From the NCBI GenBank assembly GCA_025024175.1, contig QCXZ01000041.1, forward strand, positions 40,109,786-40,173,785: a stretch of DNA of 64,000 bases. The letters are read 5' to 3'. The notes under the pieces were generated by a model. It was not told the origin of the DNA. It worked only from the letters and a program-made list of their open reading frames with translations, and did not search any database. Positions 11,131-23,590 of this stretch are shown here, piece by piece (within the stretch, counting starts at the first letter, position 1; each line of letters opens with the position of its first letter). The translations under genes and the position numbers were made by a program. The DNA is from Rhyzopertha dominica (Eukaryota > Arthropoda > Insecta > Coleoptera > Bostrichidae).

Positions 11131-11506
11131 ATAGCGGATATATGGTATTCAGAGAAATTACATTAATTAATCACAGGTTACATTTGATAATAAGCCAGCA
11201 TCTTATGTAAATTCCAAAGTTCATCCATTTACAAATTCATGAACACCCCACGAGCATACGAAAACACAGACAAACAATATCACAAGATACAGACCCATCA
11301 TATATACATCTTTGCAGATCAATGTAAAGAGAACCCCATGCAAAATAAAATTTTTGAAAAAGGCTGAAAAGAACGGCCGAAACATAAAATACAAAAACAA
11401 TGGCTATTATTTTCAAAAAGAAACAAGAAAACCCGCCACTATTTAATGATAGTTAACTGAATTATCACTATCAGAACCAAAAATGCTTAAGAAAACAACA
11501 ACAATT

Positions 11507-11951
11507 TCAAACCTTTTTATTTTTTGGCCTGGTAATACCGACATATCCAATTACCTCCACAGGCCTAAAACTGTCAGATATCGTCTCCTGCACAAAGCCT
11601 GTGACTTCCGTTTTGAAATCTCTTGCAGTAGCTGCTGCAGCTTCTTCAGCCATATCGGGTGATGCCGATGCAGCAGCTTCTTCCGCTGCCTTCACGGCAC
11701 CCTCAAATCTGCAGAGTTCCTCTGCCTTGACCAAGCGCAAGGCTGCCTCCTTTAGATCAGAGTCAGGGTCACCCCTTAAGCTGGCCGAGATGCCTAACCC
11801 GCTTGTGCTAGATCGCACCACTTGCGAGGGTATGGGACCTGATAAAACTGAACGCTGTGTCGAAGACATCGCAACTGTTGGATTAATCAGTGCAGCCATG
11901 GTTGGGCTTTCCTTCAGTTTGTTTATTTCCTTTTCTAGTGAGCGGTCGAAC
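11507..11951 (-). CDS. Ala/Glu-rich ORF, possibly one exon
   Basis: The frame is open from an acceptor-like CTGCAG|GTTC at about 11951 down to a stop at 11507-11509. The roughly 147 residues start with a heptad-like segment (SLEKEINKLKE), continue with a Ser/Thr-rich part, then a strongly Ala/Glu-rich helix-forming stretch, and end in a basic tail. GC content is visibly higher than in the flanks, and the opposite-strand frame is a shadow. It could be a terminal exon of an unidentified gene or a retroelement gag/ORF1 piece. No domain is recognised. Confidence 0.35.
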
Positions 11952-12209
11952 CTGCAGTATAATAATATACTAATGTTGATTTTCACACTGTATCGGTGCA
12001 ACTAACAATATCTCTAGTTCTTATGCGTAGAGTGTGGAAAAAAGAATGCCCTCAGATTTAGGTAAGTATATATTCTTATGAAAATCATTAGTACATACAT
12101 TACACACAGTACCCACAGTGTTAATTTCATGCCACTACTGTCGACTTTTATAAAAGCATTGAAAGAACAAACCTTTTCATTCAACGGTAAGAGATCTTGC
12201 ATTTGCGCT

Positions 12210-14990
12210 CTATCCAGAATAAATACATACATGTATGTATCTATTCTGGACAGAGTATTGAAGAAAAACTCTAATTATCTTAAGCCAATCTGCAACACCT
12301 TCATCAACACGATGGATAGACGCAAAACCACCAGGCAACAATGCCGTGTGGGGCATCTGTTCCATATGTTCAATTGTTTGGAGGGGGTCTCCGCATTCAC
12401 AAGAAGGGTTGATAGATGGATCACATTTATTGAGAAAAAATGTACATTTCCCTTGACCAGTACGAAGGCGATTCAGAGTGACACAAGACTTTCTCGGAAG
12501 GTCAGTCCCTACCACTTTTCTGTAGGATCGTCTATAAGCTGTTAATTGAAATATCAGGCTTTTAAGTTGCCATCCATCTTCAATGGTGTAAGGAGCACGA
12601 AGGAAATGTTCTGTCTACAGAGGTTTTCTGGAAGTTAGACGAGTTGTAGATCTCAGGAAATAAGAAACTCATTAGGAGCCAAATGATATTTTTGCCAACC
12701 TTTATATGTAACAAACTGTTTGCGAATCTCCGAAGGAGCAATGTTTGAAAGAATTGGAAACCAAGGTAAATGGAGTTTACTGATATGTTCCAGTAATTAG
12801 TAGCATTGTAGTATTTAGATGAGTGATTTTTACTGTGCGATGACTACTTTTCCAGACAGGACAGCAGTACTCAGCAGTGCTATAAAGCAAGGCACTTACA
12901 GAAGTACGGAGTACACTTGCGTTTTCACCCCAACTTGTACCAGCAAGCTTATGCAGGATGCAGGATGTTATTTCTAGTTTGTATTTTTTTACTGATGTTT
13001 TCTAGATGTTTCTTGTACGTTAGAGACATATTTAGAGTCACTCCAAGGTATTTTGGCGAGATGTTATGTTTGAGAATTGTTATTATTTGACATAACTTGA
13101 AGTTGTTTTGTCTTTTGATGATTGTTGAGAGAAAATAAGTTACTTCTACCTCCAATGAATTAGGGCACAAGCGCCAAGCTTTGAAATAGGAAGGCCACTT
13201 ATGTAAACGTTGAAAAGAATAGGCAACAGAACCGATCCTTGTAAAAGAAAGACTACTGTTCAAAATCCTAAATTTGCTACTTTTCTCTCCCATAAACACT
13301 CGGCATTGAGGTTGGGATAGCATTCGTTCGATAAACTTCACAGTCTTTCCACATTTCAGAGTAATAAGTAGTTTGGGGATCAATCATCTTTCCATAGTAT
13401 CATATGCCGCCGATAAATCTATGAACACTACTCCAGTTTTCAATCGTTTCTAGAAACCAGCTTCAGTATATGTTGTTAGAGCAAAGCCTTGGTAACAGCA
13501 ACTTCTGTTCTTTCTAAAACCTGCTTGTTCCTTCGGAAGTGAGTCTTCAATGACAGCTCTTATTCTCTAGTACAGTAATTTCTCTAGTAACTTGTAGCAG
13601 ACACTTAGGAGGGCAATGGGTCAGTAAAACTTTCTGCTTGATTTGGGTGTTTCCCAGGCTTTCAGACAGCAATTACTCTTGTTTTATGAATCGAATTTGG
13701 AATATTAAAGAACAATAACATCCATTTTAAAGCATTTGGCCCCAAGTTTTTCAAGAATTCTTGGTAAATACCATCAAAACCAGCAGCTTTGCAGGCTTTC
13801 AGAGCACAAATAACTTGCCGAGAAGTTCTTCCAATGAGAATAATTGTGACAACTCTACTGAAGGTTCGCATCTTTTTCTTAACTGTCGAAGTTTTCCCTT
13901 CATCTTATTCAATTCCTCCGTAGATATTTGAACAGAATTGGAGATATTAAACAGTCGAAAAGCTAAAACATTAGGCGAAATTAATGATGTTGGTTTATGT
14001 GTTTCATTAACGGTTGGTTCTAATTTTTTCACTAGGTTCCAACTACTGCGACTGATGTAGTGGGTAACATAATGGGATGAGCTTGTGATACTGTCTATTC
14101 AAGGCATTAGTATATTTTTTCCAACAAGGGACGTAGCATTTAAGAAAATCTCTTGTAATTCTCCTTGCAGTAGCCTTTATTACACCATCTCGTAGTTTTC
14201 AGTAGTTGCTGGGACCCATCGAAAATTCGTGTCAATTTGAGTAATAAATCCTAACCAGTCCGCTTTTTGAAAGTTCTATCGCGGTTTCTCAAGTGAGAGC
14301 ACATTTTTAATATGTATCCCAACTACTACTAATTGTGGATGATGTTTGCTTCGTGGAAAGTCATCCAACACTTATCGTAATACACGAAGAGGCATTAAAT
14401 TAGCATCACAGAAGTAGATGCAGAGGCCTGGATTGTAGTCATGTCTCCCTCTTGCCGAATGAGAGTTCTTCTTCTCCTTTTCATTGCAAACAAGATGCAG
14501 GTTGTGCTCTTCTATCCAGTTCATCAGAACAAGTCTGCTCATGTCGTTATCGCTGCAGCGCTATAAATTCTGATGGCGATTGAAGTCACCAATATACACA
14601 CAAGGATGTTCGTGGTATCTAAGGAAGTTGTCTGGACAGATAGTATTCCGAGACTTATAAAGGTTGTAAATGGTGAAGTCTCCTACTTTAGTTATGATCA
14701 TTTCAACATCATTTACAATTTATTAACTGACCGGAAGTTGGTTAAGTCAGATTTCACATAAGTTCCAGACCCATGAATACTGCTATTTAGAGAATCGATT
14801 AAAGTATATCCCAAGATAAAAAAAGTCCCTCGTTTGCGGAGATCTTGAACATCGACCGCACGAGTCTCTTGAAGAGATATCACGTCTACTTTATGTCTTG
14901 AGCAACTCTTACAAGGTAGTTGGATATATCCTTTGATATACCTTCTATATTTAACTGTAGAATTCGAAGACTGTGGTCAATATTAATGGA
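12210..14990 (-). pseudogene. Jockey-like LINE ORF2, nearly full length but decayed
   Basis: On the minus strand the ORF2 domains appear in order. The AP endonuclease starts near 14975 (LQLNIEGIS) with the QETR metal-site motif near 14860. The linker and reverse transcriptase occupy about 13870-12950, and the tail of the polymerase has YLGVTL near 13040. A terminal segment lies at about 12515-12300 with a Cys/His cluster (CECGDPLQTIEHM), typical after the RNase H region of these LINEs. Many stops and frameshifts mean it cannot move by itself. No poly(A) tail or target duplication was found. Confidence 0.8.
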
Positions 14991-15600
14991 TCAAGAGCAG
15001 CCTGTATAAATATAAATTCCAATAAAATAAAAAATTATTGGACCAAGATAAATAACTTATACTATGGGAAACCAACAACACAAAAAATATATCTTTTGGT
15101 ATTTATAATATAAAATAAGAAGTGTGTTCATATGGTGACGTTCAAAGAATAACGCATCAATGTGTTAGTATGGTCAATGGTGCATTGAAAACAAAATTGA
15201 GGAAAAAAACAACCAAGCAAAAAAAGATGTAAGATGAGTTCGAGAAACATATTTTGAGATGATCCTCTGGATGATTTGCTTTTTGAACTGTGAAATAGAC
15301 AATTGTTAGATGCATAGTATGAGAACAAACGCTCAAATAATGATGTAGATTGTATAGGAAAACCAGTTATGCCTCTAGTTCTTAATAAATATGGTAGTGT
15401 TTCGTTTCATATGATTTTATGAATCAAACAGCGAAATGAAGATAACGTTTACTCTCCATGTACCAGCCAGCTTCTCTAAACTTGCTGAAAACATTCTGCC
15501 GTCTACGAATATATGGCAGAGTCGAAGACATTAGTTGTGTATTCCTTGTATTCGTTGTTCAGATGAGGTGTCAGTGCAACTGTTATGCAGTTACAGTACT
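14991..15600. other. No gene seen; LINE 5' flank
   Basis: This AT-rich stretch lies between two LINE fragments. It may contain the decayed 5' part of the LINE to its left. I could not identify an ORF1. Confidence 0.3.
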
Positions 15601-16100
15601 TCATACGATATAATATTAATGTGCCTGTTTAACATATGACGGTTACTAAACTTGATTTTAAGCTACAAAATGCTCCTTCAATACATCTAGCCTACCAAAT
15701 AGCATTACGTTGGACTTCATTAAGTTAATTGTTGGGCTGTGATTCGCAGAGAATTTCCTTCGTTGTTTTCATTGATTTGGTTGTGAAATAGCTTCAGGAA
15801 AACATGATAAATAAATCTAAATGTCATCTGCATAAGAGAGGTAACTACAGGAGGCAAATAATTTACTCATTTCAAACGGGTATAAAGCGAACAAAGAGGC
15901 TTCCAGAATTGACCCTTGTGGCACACCAGCGTACGCCCGAGATCTAATGAAACTCCATTTAGGAGTAGTACTGCTTGCTTGGGTTTATGAAATAACTTTT
16001 CAGTACGGTTAATCCATTTAGATGAAAACCACTATCAATTTGTTTACGCTACAAAATTACTTTTAATTATACCGTATATCCCATTTATACGGTGAAGATA
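15600..16100 (-). pseudogene. Second LINE reverse-transcriptase fragment
   Basis: The minus strand shows reverse-transcriptase motif B (RAYAGVPQGSILEASLF near 15930) followed by the catalytic box (SYADDI near 15830) and then a diverged palm/thumb segment. Stops interrupt it. The sequence differs from the LINE at 12210-14990, so it is a separate copy and probably a separate family. Confidence 0.75.
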
Positions 16101-17306
16101 CCACGAAGGCTTTATTAGCCACCAAACATACAAATATTGTAGCCACCTTCACAATAAATCAAATAAACCACGGCGATATAACAAGTACAAGAGGGTTTCA
16201 CTGGCCTCAGCGTACTCAGTGGAGACAGGCTGGATTCACAGATGAGAGACAAAATAATAATGTGCGCCACGCAATTTTTATACAAGCAGGTGAAATAGAG
16301 AGCTAAATAAAACTGCGAAATAATATTTATACATAAAGATAGTGAAATAATAATAAACTAATATAATGACTACCCTAATACCCTGCAACGGTCTAGCAAG
16401 CGAGCGTCGTGGCGCTAGGGAGGATTAGACAAACGTACACCATGCACTGCATTTTTGTAAGTGGTAAACGTATTATTTAATCATCGACACCCCGGGGGTA
16501 GAGTATTGGCAAGCGCCTCCCTGAATACACAAATTCACTTTATTCCCCGTAACTACAGGCAAAGCACCGCTGCGACTCGCAAACCGCTATTTTACAAAAA
16601 TAACAAGCTATTCTAATGTGAACACTGCGAAATCTTTATCAAGGTAAGTTATTTTAGAACAAACGGACAGAAACAGAAAAACATAAGCTGATGCTATTTA
16701 AGTAAGTATTCATTAAATTTCTGAGAAAATATCAAATTATAAATGTTTAAACGTAGACGGTTATTAACTCTTCTTTATTTCAGGGAAACGACGAACGACG
16801 ATCCACGGAAAACCGCTTCTAAGTGCTTCAGGGACTGCAAGAATATCCAGGTTATAGATAACATAAAAAGGAAAGGTGTGTGACCGTAAGGTTATAGCTG
16901 ATCCTCTGGGAGTCCTACTAGTCCAAATAGCTCTTTAACCGCTATCCAAACTCAGTCAATTAGTATCCTGGAGTATTTTCCTTTCCAATAGCCCTTATTT
17001 ACGTTTATTAACGATGTAGGTACATCTATTGTTTGACGTCAACAAGATAGCAATCAAAGAATGAAGAAACAAGGAAGAAGAAAGGGTCTGCTCTTCGACA
17101 CTCTTCTACAAGAACTAGCGACTCGCTCTTTAAATCTTCAATTGGGCGAATGAATTATGATAATAACAGTGCCTTTCAAATCCGATAAAAATATCGTAAT
17201 TGCATTCCACACCATCAGGGCACCAAACCCAAATTTAAAAGCAGCTGTTTAAGCAAAATATGCTACATGTTTCCTGCAAGTCAAAAGTGCTAGTGAGTAT
17301 TTATAT
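16101..17306. other. No gene seen
   Basis: This is mixed sequence with somewhat GC-richer patches near 16190-16260 and 16385-16600. No ORF or domain is visible. Because it lies on the downstream side of the gypsy-like gag at 17989-18956, it could include remains of the same retroelement, but no protease or polymerase motif was found. Confidence 0.3.
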
Positions 17307-17670
17307 GGTCGTCTTCTACTATCTTCACCATCTGGTAGATTTTGTCGCACCCCATCTAAGAAAGTTTAAACTCTTAGAAATGCCAGTGCTAAAAATTAAT
17401 TCTACGTCTATGCTGAAGTTCCTCCAGGTCTATTGACACCTAGTGGGGCTTAAACTATAACTCTGGTCGTCTCCTACGATCTCCATTACCTGGTAGATTT
17501 TGTTGCCTCCTTCTAAGAAAGTTATGACCCTTGGAAGCCCAGTACTAGGAATCAATTCTACGCCTATGGTGAAGGTTGTCCAGGTCTGTCGACGACTAGG
17601 GTGAGTTCAAGCTATAAATTTGGTCGTCTCCTACGATCTCCACCATCTGGTAGATTTTCTCGTACCCCAT
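17307..17670. repeat. 158-bp tandem repeat, about 2.3 copies
   Basis: Units begin at 17307, 17465 and 17622 with GGTCGTCT(T/C)CTAC and are 158 and 157 bp long. The third copy stops after about 49 bases. Each unit includes TGGTAGATTTT. The units are diverged. The repeat adjoins a retrotransposon gag and may be part of its untranslated region. Confidence 0.85.
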
Positions 17671-17988
17671 GTTGTTAATGTTGTACAAAAAGGAGAGCAC
17701 ATACGTATGGTTTCCTCACACTCAGCATTTTATTATAGATATTCAATGTGAAAATGGATTTAACTTGATATTTTAAGCTATAAAAAAATACGATAATAGC
17801 TGTTTCACTTAGCTGCAAGTTGAAGTGGCAGTTCCGCGCGTTGTTGTGCACCTGACTTGGCAACTTCCAGGAAAAGAACTCCAAAGTGATTTTCAATAAT
17901 GCTGAATTTTGAGTTTGGTCAATTTCGAGGTCAACTTAAGCTGGATCCTGATTTTAATCTCCAGCCCTATCCTGACTTTGCTTGACGG

Positions 17989-18956
17989 TTACTGTCCATA
18001 CATTGACTGTGTCATCGCGCTTTCCAACAGTTCGTAGGGTTGGATATCTTCACCTAGACTTCTGGGTATAGCATCAGAGTTGTTATGTCTACTTGGACGA
18101 TGGTGCATTTTGAAGACGAACATGAAGGAGGCAGTTGCGGGTACCACTGCTGTTCTTCTTAAAGTGTACAAGTGTTTCACAACAGTAACAGGTTTGATGT
18201 CTGCTGAATTTCAAGGCGTTTATTAACTCATTTATATTGCGCATAACCTCTTTCACCAGACTATTTCCTCTTCGTGTGCCTCGTACCTTGCACTGGTCCC
18301 ATTTAGAATAAAACTGATACTCGTCAGGTCTTAGTGACCTGGTCTTCAACAGCGGTAGTAGGTTTGCGTTCACTATCTACTGTCTTCTTTATAAGCTCCT
18401 GCATCGCATCACTTTCTTCGACCTGTGCTCCATGCAGTGACCTCAATTGGCGACTCATGAATTGTATACTGCCTCGATAGCTAGAGCTTTTCGTACAGCC
18501 TTCCTGGTCGTACAGGAGGTGCCAGGTTCTTGTTGCCATTTCCTCCAAGGGTTCGGACGGGGCTTTTGGATAAGCCCTGAACATTAGTCTTCTTACGTCT
18601 GCTGCAAAATCCTGCAGAGTTCGCCCTTAGCTATGTGGGAACATCTGCAGTGTCGGCCGCAGCTAAGCAGATCCAGTGCTGTTCCACGCAGAACAGTCAC
18701 CAAAGCCGATCGCTCCAGTTATTTATCGTATCAGCCGCCTAGAACTGCATTTTATGGGTCTCAATGTCTATCTTACAGCAGTAGTTTAACCTTGCTGCTC
18801 CTAGTTCCTAGGTCTTAGTGTATCTAGTTCACTTTCCATTTCTTGTTGCCTTATTTTCATATTTNCTAGGACGGCAGTAATTTCTTTCATGATTTACATT
18901 AACTGTTCTAATTTCACATCCATGTTAGTAGATTGCTGGCTAATCGTTACCGGCAT
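17989..18956 (-). pseudogene. Gypsy-like LTR retrotransposon gag, decayed
   Basis: The minus strand opens with an ATG at 18956 and continues through several frames: a coiled-coil-like Glu/Gln-rich start, a capsid-like segment (RTLQDFAADVRRLMFRAYP near 18600, then EEMATRT), and a zinc-knuckle-like motif near 18190. In that motif the last Cys of the usual CX2CX4HX4C pattern is replaced by Ser. Frameshifts and stops are frequent. No pol, env or LTR was identified. It is an old, inactive copy. Confidence 0.65.
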
Positions 18957-19204
18957 ATTTAGAAACCTCCTTACTCGCTCGACTTTACACCCTCTAGTGG
19001 AATCACTGTCTTATCGGTGACAAAACACTACAAAAATACTTAATCCGCTTCTTGGCACTAGTTGTTACGTGCACTGCTCCGAAAAATATGTTCTTCCCTT
19101 ATTTACACACTATGATAGCGAAATACAATAAACTATAACACAATCTACTAGTTCAGTTCATTACTATTCCAACCCACTAATTCAGTGTAGTTAACGCTTT
19201 TCAA

Positions 19205-20775
19205 CACGGCATTCGTTGCGTTTTTTAGCAACCAACGAATATGCTCGAATGTTCCAGAGCTACTAGTCCAGTCAACGAAGCTCAAAAAAGACCTCAGCGG
19301 AAATAAATCCTGTAGTTCTGGATTTTTGTATAATGACCTGACCGCTGGTGTGTGAGTGTTGGGAGGGGAGAGGGTGAAAAGATGCATTTTTCGAGTTTTT
19401 CGTGAATATCTCGAAAATTAAATTTTACACCAAAAAGGTTTTACACGTTTTTATTCTACCATCAACATTTAGCGCGCTACATAATATAGAAAAATCGAAC
19501 ATTCTGAAAAACGTATTTCATGAGCTATTGTCTTGATTCGGGTCTAAAACGTTAGGAAGCAATTCCAACCGACGACGGCCTTTAGACCCGAATCAGGACA
19601 ACAGCTCATCACCCGGCCGCGAAAGCCTTAACCAATTCGTCAACGTATTTCATTCCGGTGCAGTGAACTTTTAATTTATAATTAACAGTAAAACTAACTA
19701 TTAAATTATTAATGATCATGTGTATGTTAAAAATCGTCATCTGAATATTCAGTCTTGAAATGACGAGGCACAATTCGCACATGTGCCGTGGCACATGCTG
19801 CACACCATCGAACACTGGATCCCAGCTTTCCTCCACCCACAACAACCTCTACATCCAGTAGGACATCTACAGAAAATGCTACTTAAAATGGCTTTTGGAG
19901 CAACTGGGTCGGTTGTGGGGAGTGGGATATATGAGCCATCGTCACTTCGGATCCATCCCCACTCAATCGGTTGTATGGTTGAAATATTCAGCAGGATCTG
20001 GTAATAAGTGATGAAACCACTTTAAGTTACAATAAATTATACAAATCTAGTACTTGTAGTAAGTAAAACTTCAATAATTACAAAAATAATTGAACAGAAT
20101 TAATCCCTGTAAATAAACTCTAAAAGAGTGTTGTTTTGCCGCTCCTCTAGTTGGTGGTAACGAGGATAGGTTTAGTTTTGTCTTCATTGAAATCAGGTTC
20201 CAATTCTTCAACTTTCTTCCTGAACTTTGCTGATAAAGAACAAAAAATTCCCGAATAAATGCAATATTGTACTCAAGTACTCAAAGGCCCCTGCTGACAG
20301 CAAAATGCGCAGCAACTTAATTTATTACGCAAACTTTGACTACATGTACTTGATACCTTTGTTATTCATTTCGTTTACATTATGCATCCAATACACCGGA
20401 ATGAAATGGGTTTTTCAAAATTTTCGATTCTCCCACCCTCTGTATCCTGCTAGGTGTTGATGATACAAAAATATGTGTAGGACTTTTTTGGTGAGAAATT
20501 TAATTTACTTTAGTTTGGTATATGGCACATTTTCCGCTAGAGGACGCTGTTTTGGAGGTATTTACGAAAAACGCAAAAAACGTACCTTTCCATCCCAGTG
20601 GTCAGAACATTTAGTATGTTGTTCATGGAAACAACCTATACCACTATAAAAAATGCAGAACTAGAGGATTTATTTCGCTTCATTTTGCTTCATTGACTGA
20701 ACTATAATACCCCCTTTGACAGGAAGCTTCGAGAGCATACGAGAACGTCAACCTGGTTGCGCTGGTTTTCCCACA
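19205..20775. mobile_element. 1.5-kb inverted-repeat element
   Basis: Two diverged arms of about 400 bp (about 19205-19660 and 20395-20775) are reverse complements of each other. Matching landmarks are GAAATAAATCCT near 19300 against its inverse near 20670, and TTTCATTCCGGTG near 19650 against its inverse near 20395. The middle has no recognisable protein. This looks like a non-autonomous foldback or long-TIR transposon; the exact ends and the target duplication are unclear. Confidence 0.6.
19522..19605. repeat. 84-bp hairpin inside the left arm
   Basis: A 27-base arm containing GATTCGGGTCTAAA is followed by a 29-base spacer and its near-perfect reverse complement. It sits in the left arm of the 19205-20775 element and is absent from the right arm, so it was probably inserted later. 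Confidence 0.75.
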
Positions 20776-21387
20776 TCATCATAACAATAGCTGCTTGGTA
20801 TACTATGTATTAGCGCATATTATGGCTTTAAATAAGAAATTCAGTAGGTATACCAAATTTCGGAAACAAACATATTTACTCCTAGCATACTGGCTTAGAG
20901 AAATCCTGCTGACGACCTAACGATAGTTACATGTTAATTACCACTGTATTAGAGATTCCTCTGTAGCTGANTTATATGCTCTTTCTTTGAATGACCTAGA
21001 ACCACTCCTGTCAAGTCGATCTGGAAAACTCCTATTACCCTAAAAATGAAAAAAATTGGAAAAATGTATCAATATAATGTTCTAGCTTACCCTTTTCACA
21101 GAAGATAAATTTCCTGCATTAAAATTATGCCGTAGTCCGACATTTTGAGGGGTAGACGCAGCCTAATGGAACAATTTCTTTTAGGAAAAATATTCTAATA
21201 TTTAAAATAGTTATACTTACGTTCATCGTGTTTTAAGTGTGTAAATTAAGAATATTTTCTTAAGAAATATTAGAACTTGGAAGATTTTGCGCTTCTTGTG
21301 CACAAATAATTTGGCGCGACAAAAATTTGATTGATTCTGTCATATTAATAGCATTGAGTATAACTAGAGTGCTAACCACCTATGGGC
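20776..21387. other. No gene seen
   Basis: This spacer between two transposons has no convincing ORF, repeat or RNA gene. Confidence 0.4.
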
Positions 21388-22064
21388 GTATGAACTAGCG
21401 ATGGGAATAATCGAGATGCAATAATCGGTTTAGTCGATTATTAAAACTTCTCGAAATAATCGATCATGCCATCCAAATTAGTAATACTAATATTAGTAGT
21501 CACGCGGGTCAACGCTAGCGCTGGACGAACGAATACTTCCGAGTCGGGATGCGAGCAATGGAGATGCAATAATCGGATTAGTATGTAGGTATCGACGAAC
21601 TTACATACGTAGAATTTCTCGCGCGTGGATCGATTATCATTCGTTCCGACCAACTAATACGACTTCTCGTAATGGACTGCAGATCAGTTATATTATGATA
21701 TTGTGATTATTTTCTCAATTATTGTTGAGCAAGAACATTTAATGTAAAATTTTAATGAGATTATAATTGATTATTGGCGTATTGTTTAACTAAGGATAAA
21801 ATACAAAATATTGAATTTAATAAATGGGGTAAAAGGTAGTAAAATGGGAATAGATATAATCTATATATGTACAGAATTTATTATTGACCTGCTGATTTAC
21901 AGGTATGATAGATATTCTAATAACAAAATAAATGTAAGAATTCCTTTATGAATTAGAATATGTATAAAATATGTAAATGCCATATGCCAAAAAAATAATT
22001 TAATGGAAAAACAACCGAAATATGAGTCTTAGAAAATAAAATGATTTTACCGTTAAACACAAAA

Positions 22065-23590
22065 TTAAACAAAATCTTTAATGCTGTTTAAAAATAGAAT
22101 TTGATCCAGGTTTTTTGGCGATAATCTATTCCTTCGCAAGTTAGTAAGCTGTCCAGCTTTTGAAAAAACACGTTCCGATGGCACTGAAGTTGCAGGAATC
22201 GATAAATATTTTTGCTGGAGTTGAAACAGCTCTGGCCAATTAGAACTGTGTTTTTGACAATATTCCAGTGGGTTTTGGTGTCTGTCAACATAAGGTTGCT
22301 CAATATATTGTCGCAGAAGTACAGACGCAGTTGTTAAAGGCGTCGTGGCGATGGTCTCATCGAAAACGCGCCACAATGATAAGAGGGGCGTTTACCTAGA
22401 GCGAATCGGGTCATTTTAAGCACCTACCGTTTTACATTTTACCGAGTTATTCGAAACTTTTTCGAAGTGAAATTTCGACACGGCAATGACAAAAGATGTA
22501 ACTACAACGTAGAGTTCGAGTTTTTTCTGAATTTGGTACGGTAATGTAAATATTTGTTGTTATATTTTGCTTAAAAATGCGTATTTTTGGCGAGTTATAT
22601 CTCGAAAACTAAGGCACATAAACGAAAAATTCGAACTCCACGTTGTAGCTACATATTTCTTTATACACTACCAAAAATACGAGCACGATAAATAAGTAAA
22701 AACATTCAAAAAATCTAAAACCGCAAACCCTTTCGCACGAGTCCGTCAAGAAAGCGGAATGCGAATGCCCATCCCCACCAGATCAGTCGCATGGTATCCA
22801 GAGAACAGTGAGGCTAAGATGCAAACCTGTCGGGAATGATCGTGCGGTATACGATTTATTCCGATATGACCGGATTTCTAAGCTTTTATGTCTAAATACA
22901 CGTGACAGGTTTAATGTTAAAAGCTCTTTCACATTAATTTANTGTCTGCCTAAGCAATGGGGAGGCGGAATGAAAATTATTATAAAAGTTCCTCCAAAAA
23001 TCATAGTCGGCATGCAGTTAGAATGAAATGTTATATAGTTCATATTTACAGAAATAAATGGGTTATTCCATATTTTGAATAACCTGGTATAATATCATAG
23101 TAAGTTACTAATATCATGCTTACTTTTTTATGCACACGCTACAGTCAGCAATTTTCCGAATATTAGTTTAGCCCGTCTGATCTTTGTGTAATTTCAACCT
23201 ATCGGCTACCCTCTTACGTCCCATGTCCCGCTGGTAACATGGGTTGCATAGTTTACATTTTGCCCGATCGCTCCAAGTAAATGCCCCTCATAATGCTTCT
23301 ACACTATTACGAATTAAAGGCGTTGCATCTTTAGTTGATGTTGATGGTTTAACGACTTGTGAAATACTTAAAATTGTTTGCAGTTCGTCAGAAACAAACT
23401 TTTGCGCATTCCTAGCATAATCTTGGTTACCAAAGCCGACACTTTTAAACCTAGGGTCTAGAAACACAGCTTTTGCCACAATATGATTAGTCTCTAGCGA
23501 GCCTAACCTTTTAGATATCGTGTCAATCAACGACTTTTTAAAATTTTCCCCGCATTGTAGTGTAGTGTGTAGTTTATAATTATGGTGCAT
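22065..23590 (-). pseudogene. hAT transposase C-terminal half, split by an insertion
   Basis: The segment 23590-23294 (minus) encodes a helical region with FLDPRFK, typical of Ac-like hAT transposases. The segment 22378-22065 continues in frame after the inserted element with the dimerisation domain (SVPSERVFSKAGQL, then RNRLSPKNLDQILFL). If the inserted DNA and one duplicated target are skipped, the reading frame joins. With no N-terminal half visible, it cannot encode an active enzyme. Confidence 0.8.
22383..23289. mobile_element. 907-bp TIR element nested in the hAT transposase
   Basis: The ends GAGGGGCGTTTACCTAGAGCG and the inverse of GAGGGGCATTTACTTGGAGCG are terminal inverted repeats. 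ATAA occurs on both sides (22379-22382 and 23290-23293), suggesting a 3-4 bp target duplication. Inside, an inverted pair at about 22496-22540 and 22618-22662 contains CTACAACGT. It has no transposase, so it is non-autonomous; the superfamily is not certain. Confidence 0.75.

Larger units (their letters stand above)
9263..11439. mobile_element. Long-TIR DNA element, interrupted by a foldback
   Basis: About 200 bp at 9281-9490 is repeated in inverse orientation at about 11240-11439, starting with GTGGCGGG and ending with CCCGCCAC. The 13-base string ACTATTTAATGAT occurs at 9250-9262 and again at 11438-11450, directly repeated beside the element, and may be a target duplication or part of one. 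Long TIRs with a target duplication of about 9-11 bp are typical of Mutator-like elements, but no transposase was found. The internal DNA is split by the foldback at 9535-10566. Confidence 0.6.

Noticed and set aside
11601..12005. 134-codon + strand ORF
   Set aside because: It is the complement of the Ala/Glu-rich minus-strand ORF, and its Ala/Ser runs are the mirror of that frame.
12078..12545. 155-codon + strand ORF
   Set aside because: It lies antisense to the C-terminal part of the Jockey-like LINE.
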